From: Bradyrhizobium manausense | GTDB lineage: Bacteria > Pseudomonadota > Alphaproteobacteria > Rhizobiales > Xanthobacteraceae | DNA length: 64,000 nucleotides | Direction: 5' to 3' | Assembly (NCBI RefSeq): GCF_018129685.1 | Contig: NZ_JAFCLG010000002.1 | Location: 429,377-493,376 of the forward strand | Shown: positions 1 through 10,321 of the stretch, in pieces | Numbering within the stretch: position 1 is the first letter of the stretch | How the letters are laid out: each line of letters begins with the position of its first letter | Program-made: the position numbers and the translations under genes | Notes under the pieces: model-generated | The model's database searches: none | Told to the model about the DNA's origin: nothing | The model's input: the letters and a program-made list of their open reading frames with translations, nothing else

Positions 1-2
1 GG

Positions 3-137
3 AAGGATCGTTATCTCTTCGTGTTTGAGCTGCCAGTCAAGCCCGGCAAGAGGGACTTGCGCATCTACTGGGCAGACGCCGAGCACCAGCCCATAGAATC
101 TTCCGAACAAAAAGTCGAAGTGACCGTTACTAAGTAA
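3..137 (+). CDS. C-terminal end of an unidentified protein (5' end outside window)
   Basis: An open frame enters from the left edge and ends at a TAA at 135-137, giving 44 residues that start KDRYLFVFELPVKPGKRD and end VEVTVTK. The composition (alternating beta-type hydrophobics, many charged residues) looks like the end of a beta-sandwich or secreted domain, but I do not recognise a family. The following 12 bases lead straight into an IS5-type end, so the gene stops just before the mobile-element remnant. Confidence 0.45.
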   Translation, partial: KDRYLFVFELPVKPGKRDLRIYWADAEHQPIESSEQKVEVTVTK

Positions 138-148
138 GTAATCGTCCG

Positions 149-580
149 TTAAAGAGCTGGATTGAGAGCTGATCGGCTGATCGAGAGGCGCAAGAGCGCG
201 ATCAGGATTCGGCGCAAAAGAACCTCAGCCTTGCGAGGACTCGGCGGAAGTAGCCGACCTAAGAGAGAATGGCGTTGGCGGCGTCGCAGTTCGCGCTTGA
301 TGGTGCCGAAGACGCCGCGCTTCTGGCCGGAGATGAAGACGCAGTGCGGATTTTGCGCATCGTGACCGCGGTATCCCTTGTCGACATAGCCACGTTCGAT
401 CTCGCAGCCGGTACGCTTTTGGGTATCCTCGATGACGTCACGCGGGGTGTGACCGTCATAGGGATTGCCGGGCAGCGGCCCTGGCGTGCAGCACGAACTG
501 ACCGCCCGGGGCGCGGGCACGGCGGCGTCTGCTGTTAAAATCTTTGCTTTCGTTGAGCGCTTGGTTAGGCCCCAAGCTTG
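149..580 (-). pseudogene. IS5-family transposase remnant (C-terminal half)
   Basis: The minus-strand frame contains a run typical of IS5-group DDE transposases: LPGNPYDGHTP, then GYVDKGYRGHDAQNP, then VFISGQKRGVFGTIKRELRR. It ends in a short basic-hydrophobic tail (LLRRILIALLRLSISRSA). The N-terminal DDE region, the usual AVEPVIGHLK segment and about half of the protein are missing or out of frame, so this is a dead copy. Its terminal sequence (about 140-235) is similar to the sequence at 4545-4620 on the other side of the cox operon, in the same orientation. Confidence 0.7.
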
Positions 581-731
581 AGGAAAATAGACGCGATGGA
601 ATTGCGTGGGAGCCAAGATAAATCATACGATTGGCTTGAAAACATCTACTACCAAGATCGCGGTTACAAAGTCTTCCAGTGATGGTTTTATTGAGTTTAG
701 ACTAACTAAAAATGTCCGGGAGGTACCACGC

Positions 732-1217
<486 letters not shown>

Positions 1218-1318
1218 TCCCTGATGCGTCGGTCAGGGTTTCAAGCAATCAAAACCGGCTGCGATCGGCGTCTGTTGAGAATTCTACGAGGTCACGCGGT
1301 CCGACAGGGAGAAATGCA

Positions 1319-3667
1319 ATGGGTGTTGAAGGTATTGGCGCCAGCGTGGTGCGCAAGGAAGACCGGCGTTTCATCACCGGCAAGGGTCGCTATGTCGACG
1401 ACATCAAGCTGCAGGGCATGACCTATGCCCATTTCGTCCGCAGCCCGCACGCGCATGCCAAGGTGAAGAGCATCGACTCCTCGGCGGCGATGAAAATGCC
1501 CGGCGTGGTTGGCGTATTGACCGGACAGCAGATCGTCGATGACAAGGTCGGCAATTTGATCTGCGGCTGGGCGATTACCTCCAAGGACGGTACGCCGATG
1601 AAAATGGGTGCGTGGCCGGCGATGGCGCCGGATACCGTGCGCTTCGTAGGCCAGGCCGTCGCGGTAGTGATCGCCGAGACCAAGAACCAGGCCAAGGATG
1701 CGGCGGAAGCCGTCGTCGTCAACTACCAGGAACTTCCCGCCGCCGCCGATATTCGCGCGGCGATCAAGCCGGGCGCGCCACAGCTTCACCCGGAGGCCCC
1801 GGGCAACGTGATCTACGACTGGGCGATCGGTGACGAGGCTGCGGTCAAGGACGCCTTCAGCAAGGCGGCCAATGTGGTTTCGCTCGAACTCACCAATAAC
1901 CGCCTGGTTCCCAACGCGATGGAGCCGCGCGCGGCGATCGCGGAATACAACGAGGCGGAAGAACATTTCACGCTGTACACCACGTCGCAGAATCCGCATG
2001 TCGCGCGCCTCGTGCTGTCGGCATTCTACAACATCGCGCAGGAGCACAAGCTGCGGGTGATCGCGCCGGACGTCGGCGGCGGTTTCGGCTCGAAGATCTA
2101 CATCTATCCGGAAGAGATGGTGGCGCTGTGGGCCTCCAAGAAGGTGCGGCGCCCGGTGAAGTGGACCGGTGATCGCACCGAGGCCTTTCTTACCGACGCC
2201 CACGGCCGCGATCATATCACCAAGGCGGAGATGGCGTTCGACAAGGACAACAGGATTCTCGGCCTGCGGGTAAAGACCCACGCCAATCTCGGCGCCTATA
2301 TGTCGCTGTTTTCCTCCTCGGTGCCGACCTATCTCTATGCGACGCTGCTGTCGGGCCAGTACAATATCCCCAACATCTTCGCAGAGGTGATCAGCGTCTA
2401 CACCAACACCACCCCGGTCGACGCCTACAGAGGCGCCGGCCGCCCGGAGGCGAGCTTTCTGATCGAGCGATTGATGGAAACCGCGGCACGGCAGTTGAAG
2501 GCCGATCCGGCGGAATTGCGCCGCAAGAATTTTATCACGCAATTCCCGCATCAGACGCCCGTGATCATGGCCTACGACATCGGCGACTTCGGCGCTTCGC
2601 TCGATGCCGCGATGAAGGCGATCGATTACGCCGGCTTCCCCGCGCGCAAGGCGAAGGCCAAATCCGAAGGCAAGCTGCGCGGCATCGGCCTCTCCTGTTA
2701 CATCGAGGCCTGCGGCATCGCGCCGTCGAAGGCGGTCGGCAGCCTCGGGGCCGGCGTCGGCCTGTGGGAATCCGCTGAGGTTCGCGTCAACCCGGTCGGC
2801 ACCATCGAAGTCCTCACCGGCTCGCATAGTCACGGCCAGGGCCATGAGACCACCTTCGCGCAGCTTGTTTCCGAACGTCTCGGCGTTCCGATCAGCCAGG
2901 TGCAGATCGTCCACGGCGACACCGACAAGGTACAGTTCGGCATGGGCACGTATGGCTCACGCTCGCTCGCGGTCGGCGGCACCGCGATCGTCAAGGCAAT
3001 GGAAAAGGTCGAAGCCAAGGGCAAGAAGATCGCGGCGCATCTGCTCGAGGCGTCCGAGGGCGACATCGTCATCGAGAACGGCGAGTTCAAGGTCACGGGC
3101 ACCGACAAATCGATCGCGCTGCCGATGGTCGCGCTCGCCGCCTATACCGCGCACAATCTGCCCGACGGCATGGAGCCCGGCCTTAAGGAAACCGCGTTTT
3201 ACGATCCCACCAACTTCACCTTCCCGGCGGGCGCCTATATCTGCGAGCTCGAGGTCGATCCCGGCACCGGCAAGACCTCCTTCGTCAATTTCGTCGCGGC
3301 CGACGATTTCGGCCGGCTGATCAATCCGATGATTGTCGAAGGTCAGGTCCATGGCGGTCTGGCGCAAGGCATCGGCCAGGCCCTGCTCGAAGGCGCGGTC
3401 TATGACAGCTCTGGCCAGCTCGTGACCGCGTCTTTCATGGACTACACCATGCCGCGTGCGGACGATCTGCCGTCGTTCAAACTGAACCACACCACGACGC
3501 TGTGCCCGGGCAATCCGCTCGGCGTCAAAGGTTGCGGCGAGGCCGGTGCGATCGGCGCATCGGCCGCCGTCATCAATGCCATCACGGACGCGATCGGTAA
3601 CAACAAGCTCGAGATGCCGGCGACACCCGACCGGGTGTGGCACGCGATCCACGGCAACGCAACATAA
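1319..3667 (+). CDS. coxL: Form II CO-dehydrogenase-type molybdenum hydroxylase, large subunit
   Basis: A 782-residue molybdopterin-cytosine-dinucleotide-binding catalytic subunit of the xanthine oxidase family. The start at ATG 1319 follows AGGGAGA and gives the usual N-terminus ([19 protein letters not shown]). The active-site loop reads AYRGAGR, the signature of form II (putative) CO dehydrogenases. Form I enzymes carry AYxCSFR with the copper-binding cysteine. The C-terminal [13 protein letters not shown] motif, with the catalytic-site glutamate in GCGEAG, is present. Form II enzymes have been linked to slow CO oxidation in bradyrhizobia, but their true substrate is disputed, so the oxidised substrate here is uncertain. 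The frame is intact throughout. Confidence 0.93.
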   Translation: MGVEGIGASVVRKEDRRFITGKGRYVDDIKLQGMTYAHFVRSPHAHAKVKSIDSSAAMKMPGVVGVLTGQQIVDDKVGNLICGWAITSKDGTPMKMGAWPAMAPDTVRFVGQAVAVVIAETKNQAKDAAEAVVVNYQELPAAADIRAAIKPGAPQLHPEAPGNVIYDWAIGDEAAVKDAFSKAANVVSLELTNNRLVPNAMEPRAAIAEYNEAEEHFTLYTTSQNPHVARLVLSAFYNIAQEHKLRVIAPDVGGGFGSKIYIYPEEMVALWASKKVRRPVKWTGDRTEAFLTDAHGRDHITKAEMAFDKDNRILGLRVKTHANLGAYMSLFSSSVPTYLYATLLSGQYNIPNIFAEVISVYTNTTPVDAYRGAGRPEASFLIERLMETAARQLKADPAELRRKNFITQFPHQTPVIMAYDIGDFGASLDAAMKAIDYAGFPARKAKAKSEGKLRGIGLSCYIEACGIAPSKAVGSLGAGVGLWESAEVRVNPVGTIEVLTGSHSHGQGHETTFAQLVSERLGVPISQVQIVHGDTDKVQFGMGTYGSRSLAVGGTAIVKAMEKVEAKGKKIAAHLLEASEGDIVIENGEFKVTGTDKSIALPMVALAAYTAHNLPDGMEPGLKETAFYDPTNFTFPAGAYICELEVDPGTGKTSFVNFVAADDFGRLINPMIVEGQVHGGLAQGIGQALLEGAVYDSSGQLVTASFMDYTMPRADDLPSFKLNHTTTLCPGNPLGVKGCGEAGAIGASAAVINAITDAIGNNKLEMPATPDRVWHAIHGNAT

Positions 3668-3682
3668 GAGGGAACAGGTATC

Positions 3683-4483
3683 ATGTACGAGACAACTTAC
3701 CATCGTCCCTCCTCCGTCGACGAGGCTGCCGCCCTTTTCACAAAGGGCACGGAGTCGAAATATCTGGCCGGCGGCCATACCCTGATTCCGGTGATGAAGC
3801 AGCGGCTGGCCTCGCCGTCCGACGTAATCGACCTCGGGAAGATCAAGGATCTCGTCGGCGTCGAGGTTTTCGCCGACGCGGTGACAATCAAAGCGGCGAC
3901 AACCCATTACGACGTGGCCGGAAGCGGACCTGTGCAGAAGGCGATTCCGGCGCTGGCCCACCTCGCCTCGCTGATCGGCGATCCGGCCGTACGCCATCGC
4001 GGCACCATCGGCGGCTCGATCGCCAACAACGATCCCGCCGCGGACTATCCGGCGGCAGTGCTCGCGCTCGGCGCAACGATCAAGACCAACAAGCGCTCGA
4101 TCGCGGCGGATGATTTCTTCAAAGGCCTGTTTGCGACAGCGCTCCAGGGCGGCGAGATCATCACCGCCGTGTCCTTCCGGATCCCGGCCAAGGCGGGATA
4201 TGCCAAGTTTCCGCATCCGGCCTCGCGCTTCGCGCTGACCGGGGTGTTCGTCGCCAGGACCAAATCCGGCGACGTCCGCGTCGCCGCCACCGGCGCATCC
4301 TCGAGCGGCGTCATGCGGGTGCCGGCCATCGAGGCGGCGCTGAAGGCGAACTGGTCGCCGGGCGCGCTCGACGGCGTCAGGATTGCCGCCGACGGGCTAT
4401 TGACGGATATCCAGGCATCGTCGGCCTATCGCGCCAATCTGATCAAGGTGATGGCACAACGCGCTGTCGAACATGCAGGGTGA
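3683..4483 (+). CDS. coxM: Form II CO-dehydrogenase-type molybdenum hydroxylase, medium FAD-binding subunit
   Basis: A 266-residue flavoprotein subunit. It begins [19 protein letters not shown], has the FAD-contacting [12 protein letters not shown] loop near residue 30 and the [16 protein letters not shown] loop near residue 110, and ends with a CO-dehydrogenase-type C-terminal domain. It starts 15 bases after the coxL stop behind GAGGGAACAGG, so the three genes are probably one transcript. The order S-L-M is that of form II clusters (form I is M-S-L). No coxD/E/F/G-type maturation genes follow; the operon ends in IS debris 60 bases later. Confidence 0.93.
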   Translation: MYETTYHRPSSVDEAAALFTKGTESKYLAGGHTLIPVMKQRLASPSDVIDLGKIKDLVGVEVFADAVTIKAATTHYDVAGSGPVQKAIPALAHLASLIGDPAVRHRGTIGGSIANNDPAADYPAAVLALGATIKTNKRSIAADDFFKGLFATALQGGEIITAVSFRIPAKAGYAKFPHPASRFALTGVFVARTKSGDVRVAATGASSSGVMRVPAIEAALKANWSPGALDGVRIAADGLLTDIQASSAYRANLIKVMAQRAVEHAG

Positions 4484-4544
4484 AGAAGAATTTGAGCACC
4501 ACGAACGCAGATGTCGGCAAGCTTCCGCGATGACAATACAGGGT

Positions 4545-4622
4545 CGTCCGTTACTAAGCTGGACTAAGCGCTGATCGGATGATGAAGCCGCGCAGGAATG
4601 CGATCAGGAATAACCGCAAGAG
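4545..4622 (-). mobile_element. IS5-type element end fragment
   Basis: About 75 bases align by eye with the terminal part of the IS5 remnant at 140-235: CGTCCGTTA, then AGCTGGA, then GCTGATCGG, then GCGATCAGGA, ending with AGAAC and CAGCC. It covers only the transposase C-terminus and the outer end. It is joined directly to an IS701 internal fragment at about 4622, so this is a recombination scar rather than an element. Confidence 0.6.
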
Positions 4623-4625
4623 AAC

Positions 4626-5790
4626 CCCCAGCCGATGGCGGTAACGGCACCGGAACGGACGGCGGCGCAACATCAGTCGCTGCTGCATTTCGTAGGCGAA
4701 GGGCGCTAGTCGGACGAGAAGGTGCTGACGAAGGTGCAGGAGATGGTGCTGCCCGCGATCTAGCGGCACGGGCCGATCGAGGCATGGATCATCGACGACA
4801 CGGGCTTTCCCAAGAAGGGCACGCATTCGGTGGGGGTGGCGCGGCAATATTGCGGTCAACTCGGCAAGCAAGACAATTGCCAGGTCGCGGTATCGCTGTC
4901 GTTGGCCAACAGGCATGCGAGCCTGCCGGTGGCCTATCGTTTGTATCTGCCGGAGGCATGGGCCTCTGACGCCGCCCGCCGTAAGAAGACCGGTGTGCCT
5001 GAGGAGATCGCGTTCAAGACCAAGCCCGAGATCGCGCTCGAACAGATCCGTGCGGCCTGCGCGGCGGGCTTGCCGCGTGGCGTGGTGCTGATGGACGCTG
5101 GCTACGGGGCACCCACAGCGATCTGCGCACAGCCGTCACGGCGCTTGAACTGCCTTATGTCGCCGGCATTCTGTCCAATACCACGGTCTGGGCGCCCGGC
5201 ACCGGGCCGTTGCCACCCAAGACCTGGAAGCCGGGCCATGGGCGGCCGACCAAGCGCCTGCGCCGCGATGCGGCGCATCAGCCGGTCAAGGCCAAGGACC
5301 TCGCCTTCAGTCTCCCGGCAAAGGCTTGGCGGACGATCACTTGGCGCGAGGGAACGAATGTCCCGCTCAGGTCGCGCTTTGCGCGCCTGCGTCTTCGTAT
5401 TGCACGGCGTGACTTCGATCGTAGCGAACCCTGGCCGGAAGAATGGCTCATGATCGAATGGCCCAAGGAGGAAAAGGAGCCCACAAAATAGTGGCTTTCG
5501 AGCCTGCCGGACGACATTGGGTTCAGCCGTCTTGTCGATCTCGCCAAATTGCGCTGGCGCATCGAGCGGGACTATCAGGAGCTCAAGCGAGAGGTCGGGC
5601 TCGGCCATTTTGAAGGGCGCGGCTGGCGCGGTTTCCATCATCATGCGAGCCTCTGCATCGCCGCGTACGGATTCCTGATCTCCGAGCAGGAGACGATTCC
5701 CCCTTCAGAACCGCGTTCCTCCATGCACTTCCAAGCGCCTCGCCTTCCCGAAGGTTATCGACCCCGCGGCGCCGCCGCTCAGGACTGAGC
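4626..5790 (+). pseudogene. IS701-family transposase, 5' truncated, with stops and a frameshift
   Basis: The sequence translates into an IS701-type DDE transposase in pieces. These include IEAWIIDDTGFPKKGTHS, then ARQYCGQLGKQDNCQVAVS with VVLMDAGYG, then WAPGTGPLPPKTWKPGHG, and finally LAKLRWRIERDYQELKREVG with RGFHHHASLCIAAYGFLISE. In-frame stops lie at 4707-4709, 4761-4763 and 5489-5491 (the last replaces the Tyr of a TKYW segment). A frameshift lies near 5110. The N-terminus is missing because the fragment begins at the IS5 junction. It cannot make an active transposase. Confidence 0.85.
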
Positions 5791-6070
5791 GCCACATTCC
5801 GAACTCGATCGCCACTCTGCGGCGAAGACTGACGGCAGCCATCGTCCGGCGCTTGTCGCGATGTCCATGTTGCGCGCGGACCATCAAACCATCGCAAAGG
5901 AACTTGTGACACAGTAAGACAGTAAGACTAGAGCGGGATGGGGCTAGTTTGAATCGATTGAGGATTGAACGAAGCCGCTGCCGCGGCGTAAGGGGCAAGG
6001 TGGCGTAGATCGCCTCCTGGCTGAGAGGATGTGGGTGTTGGAGCCCACCCCCTCAGACAGGAGTATCGAG
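5791..6070. other. Spacer between IS701 remnant and integrase; no gene seen
   Basis: About 280 bases with no convincing gene. The last 100 bases, which include a short GAGCGGGATGGGGC stretch and a CCCACCCCCTC tract, probably belong to the left part of the IS91-type element whose integrase starts at 6071. Confidence 0.4.
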
Positions 6071-6931
6071 ATGGCCGATTTGAGCCCTCTTCGCCGCCGC
6101 ATGATCGAAGACATGACCGTCCGCAATCTGTCGCCGGCGACGCAGCGATCCTACATCAGCGCGGTTTCGAAGTTCAGCCGCTATTTTGGCCGATCACCTG
6201 ACCGGTTAGAGCTGGAAGACGTCCGCGCCTTCCAGGTGCATCTGGTCTCGACCGGCATATCATGGCCGGCGCTAAACCAGATCGTCTGTGCGCTACGGTT
6301 TTTCTACGGCGTCACGCTCGGCGAGGCGCTCATCCCAGAGCGCATTCCCTATGCGCGAGAACCGCGCAAGCTGCCGGTCGTTCTCAGCGCCGACGAAGTG
6401 GTTCAGTTTCTTGAAGCGGTACCGAGCCTGAAGAGCCGCGCCGCGCTCACCACCGCCTATGCGGCCGGGCTCAGGGCCTCGGAGGTTGCGGGACTGCGGA
6501 TCGAAGACATCGACAGCGCCCGCGGCGTCATCCAGGTGCGCCACGGCAAGGGCGCGAAGGATCGCAACGTGATGCTGTCGTCCCAGCTGCTGGGTATCCT
6601 GCGCACCTACTGGCGGCTCGCCCGGCCGCGGCTTTATCTGTTCCCTGGTCGTGACGAAGATCATCCGATCGATCAGACCGTGTTGCATGCCGCCTGCCGG
6701 TCGGCGGTGAAGGCTGCGGGCCTGACCAAGCGCGTCACGCTGCACACGCTGCGCCACAGCTTTGCGACACATCTTCTCGAGAACGGAACCGATATCCGGA
6801 TCATCCAGGTCTTGCTCGGGCACAATAATTTGTCGTCGACAGCGCGCTACACGCAGGTCGCCACCGATACGATCCGAGCGACGCAGAGTCCGCTCGATCG
6901 CCTGTCGCTGGAGGTGACGCCACCTGGATGA
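6071..6931 (+). CDS. Tyrosine recombinase of an IS91-associated integrase unit
   Basis: A 286-residue tyrosine-type site-specific recombinase. The N-terminal SAM-like core-binding domain reads LSPATQRSYISAVSKFSRYF. The catalytic domain has the first Arg in AYAAGLRASEVAGL, the Lys in VRHGKGAKDR, the HTLRHSFATHLLENG box, and the H/Tyr end in LLGHNNLSSTARYTQV. All catalytic residues are visible, so the protein may be active. Such integrases usually precede an IS91-family transposase, and here the following ORF begins with an IS91 transposase N-terminus overlapping by ATGA. ATG 6071 gives the family N-terminus. Confidence 0.88.
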   Translation: MADLSPLRRRMIEDMTVRNLSPATQRSYISAVSKFSRYFGRSPDRLELEDVRAFQVHLVSTGISWPALNQIVCALRFFYGVTLGEALIPERIPYAREPRKLPVVLSADEVVQFLEAVPSLKSRAALTTAYAAGLRASEVAGLRIEDIDSARGVIQVRHGKGAKDRNVMLSSQLLGILRTYWRLARPRLYLFPGRDEDHPIDQTVLHAACRSAVKAAGLTKRVTLHTLRHSFATHLLENGTDIRIIQVLLGHNNLSSTARYTQVATDTIRATQSPLDRLSLEVTPPG

Positions 6932-8115
6932 TCCGCAGCGGGATGCGGGTCATGACCCGCTCCGACACCCGCTCCAACAGGCCCGCCATCGAGATTGCCG
7001 ATATTCTGCGCCGGCATGGCGACGCCGACGACCTCGATCATCTGCGCTCCGATCCGGCATTCAAGCTGGCCTGCGGACGGCTGCCGGACACCGGCCGGGA
7101 TCTGTTTTCCCAACCGACCCTGTCGCGCCTGGAGAATGCTCCGCGCCTGCGCGACGTGATCCGCCTGACCTACACTTTGGTCGACGCATGGATGGATAGC
7201 TACCCGCGCGAGCCGGCATCCGTCACGCTCGACATCGACGATACCTGCGATGTCGTCCACGGTCATCAGCAGCTCTCGCTGTTCAACGCCCATTATGACG
7301 AACGCTGCTTCCTGCCGATCCACGTCTATGACACGGAGAAGAGCCGGCCCGTGGCGGTCGTGCTGCGGCCCGGCAAGACGCCGGGCGGCATCGAGGTGCG
7401 TGCCCATCTTCGACGCCTGGTACGGCACATCCGGACGCGGTGGCACAAGACGCGAATTACGTTTCGTGGCGACGGGCACTATGCCCGGCCGGAGGCGATG
7501 AGCTGGTGCGAGAACAACGGCATCGACTACATCTTCGGTCTGTCCGGTACCAGGCCGCTCGCCAGAAAAGTCGACGAGGTCGCCGACGACATCCGCACGC
7601 GACGCGCCATCGAGAACCTGGCTGTTCTGCGCGGCTATACCGAGACGCGCCACAAGGCAAAATCCTGGGATCGCGAACGACGCGCCGTCGCTCGTATTGA
7701 GGCGACCACGCTCGGCCTCGACATCCGCTTCGTCGTCACCAGCCTCGATGTCGGCTCGGCCGAATGGATCTACGACAGCCTCTATTGCGCGCGCGGCCAG
7801 GCCGAAAATCTGATCAAGCTGCACAAGACGCAGCTCGCCTCCGATCGCACCAGCTGCCGTTCGGCGCTTGCCAACCAGGTCCGCCTCGTTCTCCATACCG
7901 CCGCTTATTGGTTGATGCTGACAGTGCGCGACGCCATTCCCAAAGTCCGGGATTTGGCCACTGCCGAGTTCGCGACGCTGCGTCTTCGTCTCCTGAAAGT
8001 CGCCGCCCGGGTCGTCGAGACCGCGAGCCGCATTCGCCTCGCCTTCGCCGCGGCATGTTCCGAAGCCGATCTGATCCGCAGCTTGCCCGGCGCGCTGCTG
8101 CCGCTCGGTCCTTGA
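6928..8115 (+). pseudogene. Chimeric ORF: IS91 transposase N-terminus fused to IS1380 transposase
   Basis: The first roughly 30 residues (ending RPAIEIADILRRHGDA) are the start of an IS91-family transposase. From about residue 34 (nt about 7025) the sequence continues as an IS1380-family DDE transposase, with DDLDHLRSDPAFKLACGR, SVTLDIDDTCDVVHGHQQ, FRGDGHYARPEAM, NLIKLHKTQLASDRTSC and ANQVRLVLHTAAYWLML. The IS1380 part lacks its N-terminal domain (full proteins are about 440-460 residues, this ORF is 395). The frame is open across the junction. Neither parent enzyme would be functional: the IS91 part lacks its zinc and catalytic domains and the IS1380 part lacks its N-terminus. Confidence 0.85.
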
Positions 8116-8301
8116 CCGCCGGGGCGTGAGCCCCCGTTCGCCCAACCCCCATCCCTCAAGCGCGTTTGCAAAGTACGGGTCGTCAGGCGGTGAAAAGCCG
8201 AAGGCAATCCTGTGCGCCCCGTCAGAGGACATCCGCGGCCGTATCCGCCGGACCAAAAAACCGCTCTCTCACGAATAGGACGGGCTAGTGACGGTTTAGA
8301 A

Positions 8302-9288
8302 TCAAATGAGCTCTTGAAAGCAACCATAGCCCCGGGCGGCCCGCGAGCCTGGGCGGTTCCGCCGCGAACCTTCGATTGGTTCCGGGCCTGTGGCGCTCAA
8401 GTAACGAACTGAGCGATGCGTTAGGTGTCCGTTGAGGGCGATGCGGTTGGCGAATTGCGACTGCAATTCGCGCCAGAAGCGGTCGCGCAAGGCCCGAACC
8501 CGGTCCATCGACGAGAGATCGTGCGCCAGCTCGCAAGCCTTACCCAGACCGACCGCCAACAAGGCGCTTTCAGTTCCGGCGCGTCGCCCGCTTTCGTGCC
8601 CAGCTCCGTGAATGAGAGGTTCGATCGTGACGCCACGGCGCACGAACAGGACGCCGACGCCCTTGGGCGCGTAGAGCTTGTGTCCGGCGATCGAGAGCAG
8701 ATCGACGCCGAGCCCGTTCACGTCAGTTGCAATCTTGCCGACCGATTGGGCGGCATCGGTATGAAAGAGGACGCCATGCTCGCGGGCGATGCGCGCGCAC
8801 GCTTCAATCGGCTGGATGGTGCCGACCTCATTGTTGGCGTGCATGATGCTGACAAGGATGGTGCGCGGCGTGATCGCCCTGTTGAGGTCTTCGGGATCGA
8901 CGCGCCCGAATCGATCCAGGGGCAGGTACGTTATCCGCGCGCCCAGGCGTTCGAGAAACTGGCAAGGTGCGATAATCGCGGGGTGTTCGATCTGCGTGGT
9001 GATGATGTGATCGCCCCTGTCGCGCCGTGCGTAGTACACGCCTTTGAGCGCCAGATTGTTGGCCTCGCTTCCGCCGCTGGTGAATACGACCTCATCCTTT
9101 TCACAGCCGAGCAGGGCCGCAATTTGCCCGCGCGCCGTTTCAAGGGCGGCTTTCGCGAACGCCGCGGCCCAGTGCCCGCTCGACGGATTACCGAAGTGAT
9201 CCGCAAGAAACGGCTTCATCGCGGCGGCGACCGCCGGATCGATCGGCGTGCTGGCGTTATAGTCGAGATAAATGCGACGCGCCGTCAT
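8302..9288 (-). pseudogene. Cysteine desulfurase (NifS/IscS type) lacking its catalytic-cysteine domain
   Basis: A PLP-dependent class V aminotransferase fold. The start at ATG 9288 gives MTARRIYLDYNASTPIDP. The PLP phosphate-binding SGGSEANNLA segment and the IEHPA histidine are present, as are HANNEVGTIQP, HTDAAQSVGKI and the Schiff-base lysine in SIAGHKLYAPKG. Homology stops near residue 288 (about nt 8425). The last roughly 40 residues are unrelated, and the C-terminal domain with the conserved SGSAC catalytic loop is absent. It therefore cannot mobilise sulfur from cysteine. It lies next to a frameshifted DsrE-family gene on the same strand. Confidence 0.85.
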
Positions 9289-9364
9289 GACACCACGTGC
9301 CTTCCCGCTAAAGCAGCACACGCGAATGCCGGTGTGAGCACGCCTGGGAAGTTCCTTAGCTTGC

Positions 9365-9717
9365 TTAGAATACCAGCACCTTGTCAGCGGCGAGCGTCAG
9401 ACCCGCAAGTTCCGCCATGGTACTGCGTCGCGCGCCCGGCATCATTTCGGTATCAGCAAGGCCGCGAGCCTCCATACACTGCCGCACAACAGAATTTGTC
9501 CCTTGCCGGCAACCACTCCCTTTAGCATGCGCTCAACATTGTAGTAGCCGTCGGGGGTCTTCTGGCCGGTCTTTGCCGCAACCACGGCATCGGCCATCAA
9601 GAATACGGTGATGGCGGTCGCCGGATCGCTCTTGATGAGCGCAAGCGCAAGACGCAGCCCATTGTAGCAGCGCTCGCTGCTGTAGGCCGGATCATTCAGA
9701 ATGAACAGGATCTGCAT
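9365..9717 (-). pseudogene. DsrE/DsrF-family sulfur-relay protein, frameshifted
   Basis: The start at ATG 9717 gives MQILFILNDPAYSSERCYNG, a typical small DsrE-family protein, continuing through FLMADAVVAAKTGQKTP and YYNVERMLK to the LLCG cysteine loop. At about 9482 one base is missing from the expected CGTCMEARGL segment. In the next frame the normal end (MEARGLADTEMM to LAADKVLVF) runs to TAA at 9365-9367. The family consists of small cytoplasmic sulfur-carrier-like proteins. The start is 77 bases beyond the broken cysteine desulfurase gene, so both members of a sulfur-handling pair have decayed. Confidence 0.8.
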
Positions 9718-9773
9718 GGACTTGCTTTCTTCTTTCGATGGCGCTTCCGCGCGATTTCCCCGACAACCAGGCT

Positions 9774-9872
9774 TAGAGCGAGATGTTTTCGTTGAAACGT
9801 CATCTCGCTCTATCCTTTTGTTTGAGCATGATCTTTTCAGAAAACCGGTAGCCACTTTTCCGGATCATGCTC
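9774..9872. repeat. Double palindromic intergenic repeat of the Bradyrhizobium type
   Basis: Two hairpins in a row. The first has a 12-bp stem starting TAGAGCGAGATG at 9774-9785, paired with 9801-9812. The second has GAGCATGATC (9824-9833) paired with GATCATGCTC (9863-9872), with internal AAAACCGG and TTTTCCGG stretches. The second half is a motif I know to be dispersed many times in Bradyrhizobium and Rhodopseudomonas genomes. It sits between two minus-strand genes and may also act as an RNA-end-forming or stabilising structure. Confidence 0.75.
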
Positions 9873-9885
9873 CGGCAACGACAGC

Positions 9886-10248
9886 CTAATCGCCAAGCAC
9901 CCGGCGCCGCTGCTCGAACTCCTCCTTGTCGATCTCACCCCGCGCAAAGCGCTCCTTGAGAATGTCGAGAGGTGTGCGAGCCGGCGGCATATGATGCGGC
10001 GGGTATGTTCCGGGCCACGGCCCGCCGGCCCAGCGCGCGAGCAGGACGACGGCAGCGACGAGCAGCGCCAGCAGGAAGATCATGAACAGCGGACCGAGTA
10101 TCATGGCGTACCCTCCACCCCACCACATCATATGCGGTCCATAAAAGTACTTGTCGGCATCCGACGGCGTCTGCGCCCAAGCGGCGCTGCATGAAAGCGC
10201 GGGGGCGAACCCCGCCAAGGCGACGATCCTGATCAGAGCTTTTGGCAT
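9886..10248 (-). CDS. Small membrane protein with C-terminal SHOCT domain
   Basis: 120 residues. It has an N-terminal signal-like segment (KALIRIVALAGFAPALS), a short loop rich in Met, Trp and Gly (YGPHMMWWGGG), one long transmembrane helix (LFMIFLLALLVAAVVLLARW) and a C-terminal SHOCT motif (LDILKERFARGEIDKEEFEQ). SHOCT is a short oligomerisation domain found at the ends of many small membrane proteins. The start at ATG 10248 follows GGAGGCAAGCC; the longer upstream frame has no ribosome-binding site. It lies 73 bases downstream of a Spy/CpxP-like gene and is probably cotranscribed with it. The exact role is unknown; a metal or envelope-stress link is inferred from the partner. Confidence 0.75.
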   Translation of the reverse strand: MPKALIRIVALAGFAPALSCSAAWAQTPSDADKYFYGPHMMWWGGGYAMILGPLFMIFLLALLVAAVVLLARWAGGPWPGTYPPHHMPPARTPLDILKERFARGEIDKEEFEQRRRVLGD

Positions 10249-10321
10249 TGGCTTGCCTCCATTTGGCGGATTGCACCGGGCCGGGTGGTTGGCACTACAC
10301 AAGATCAAAGGGGACGATCCG

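Noticed and set aside
1292..2914. 540-codon minus-strand frame opposite coxL
   Set aside because: High-GC codon bias opens the antisense strand; the plus-strand frame has full coxL homology and the antisense product is Arg/His-rich without motifs.
2957..4216. 419-codon minus-strand frame across coxL and coxM
   Set aside because: It spans two well-supported genes on the other strand and has no ribosome-binding site or recognisable domain.
6847..8256. 469-codon minus-strand frame opposite the IS91/IS1380 chimera
   Set aside because: Antisense of transposase coding sequence; no family features.
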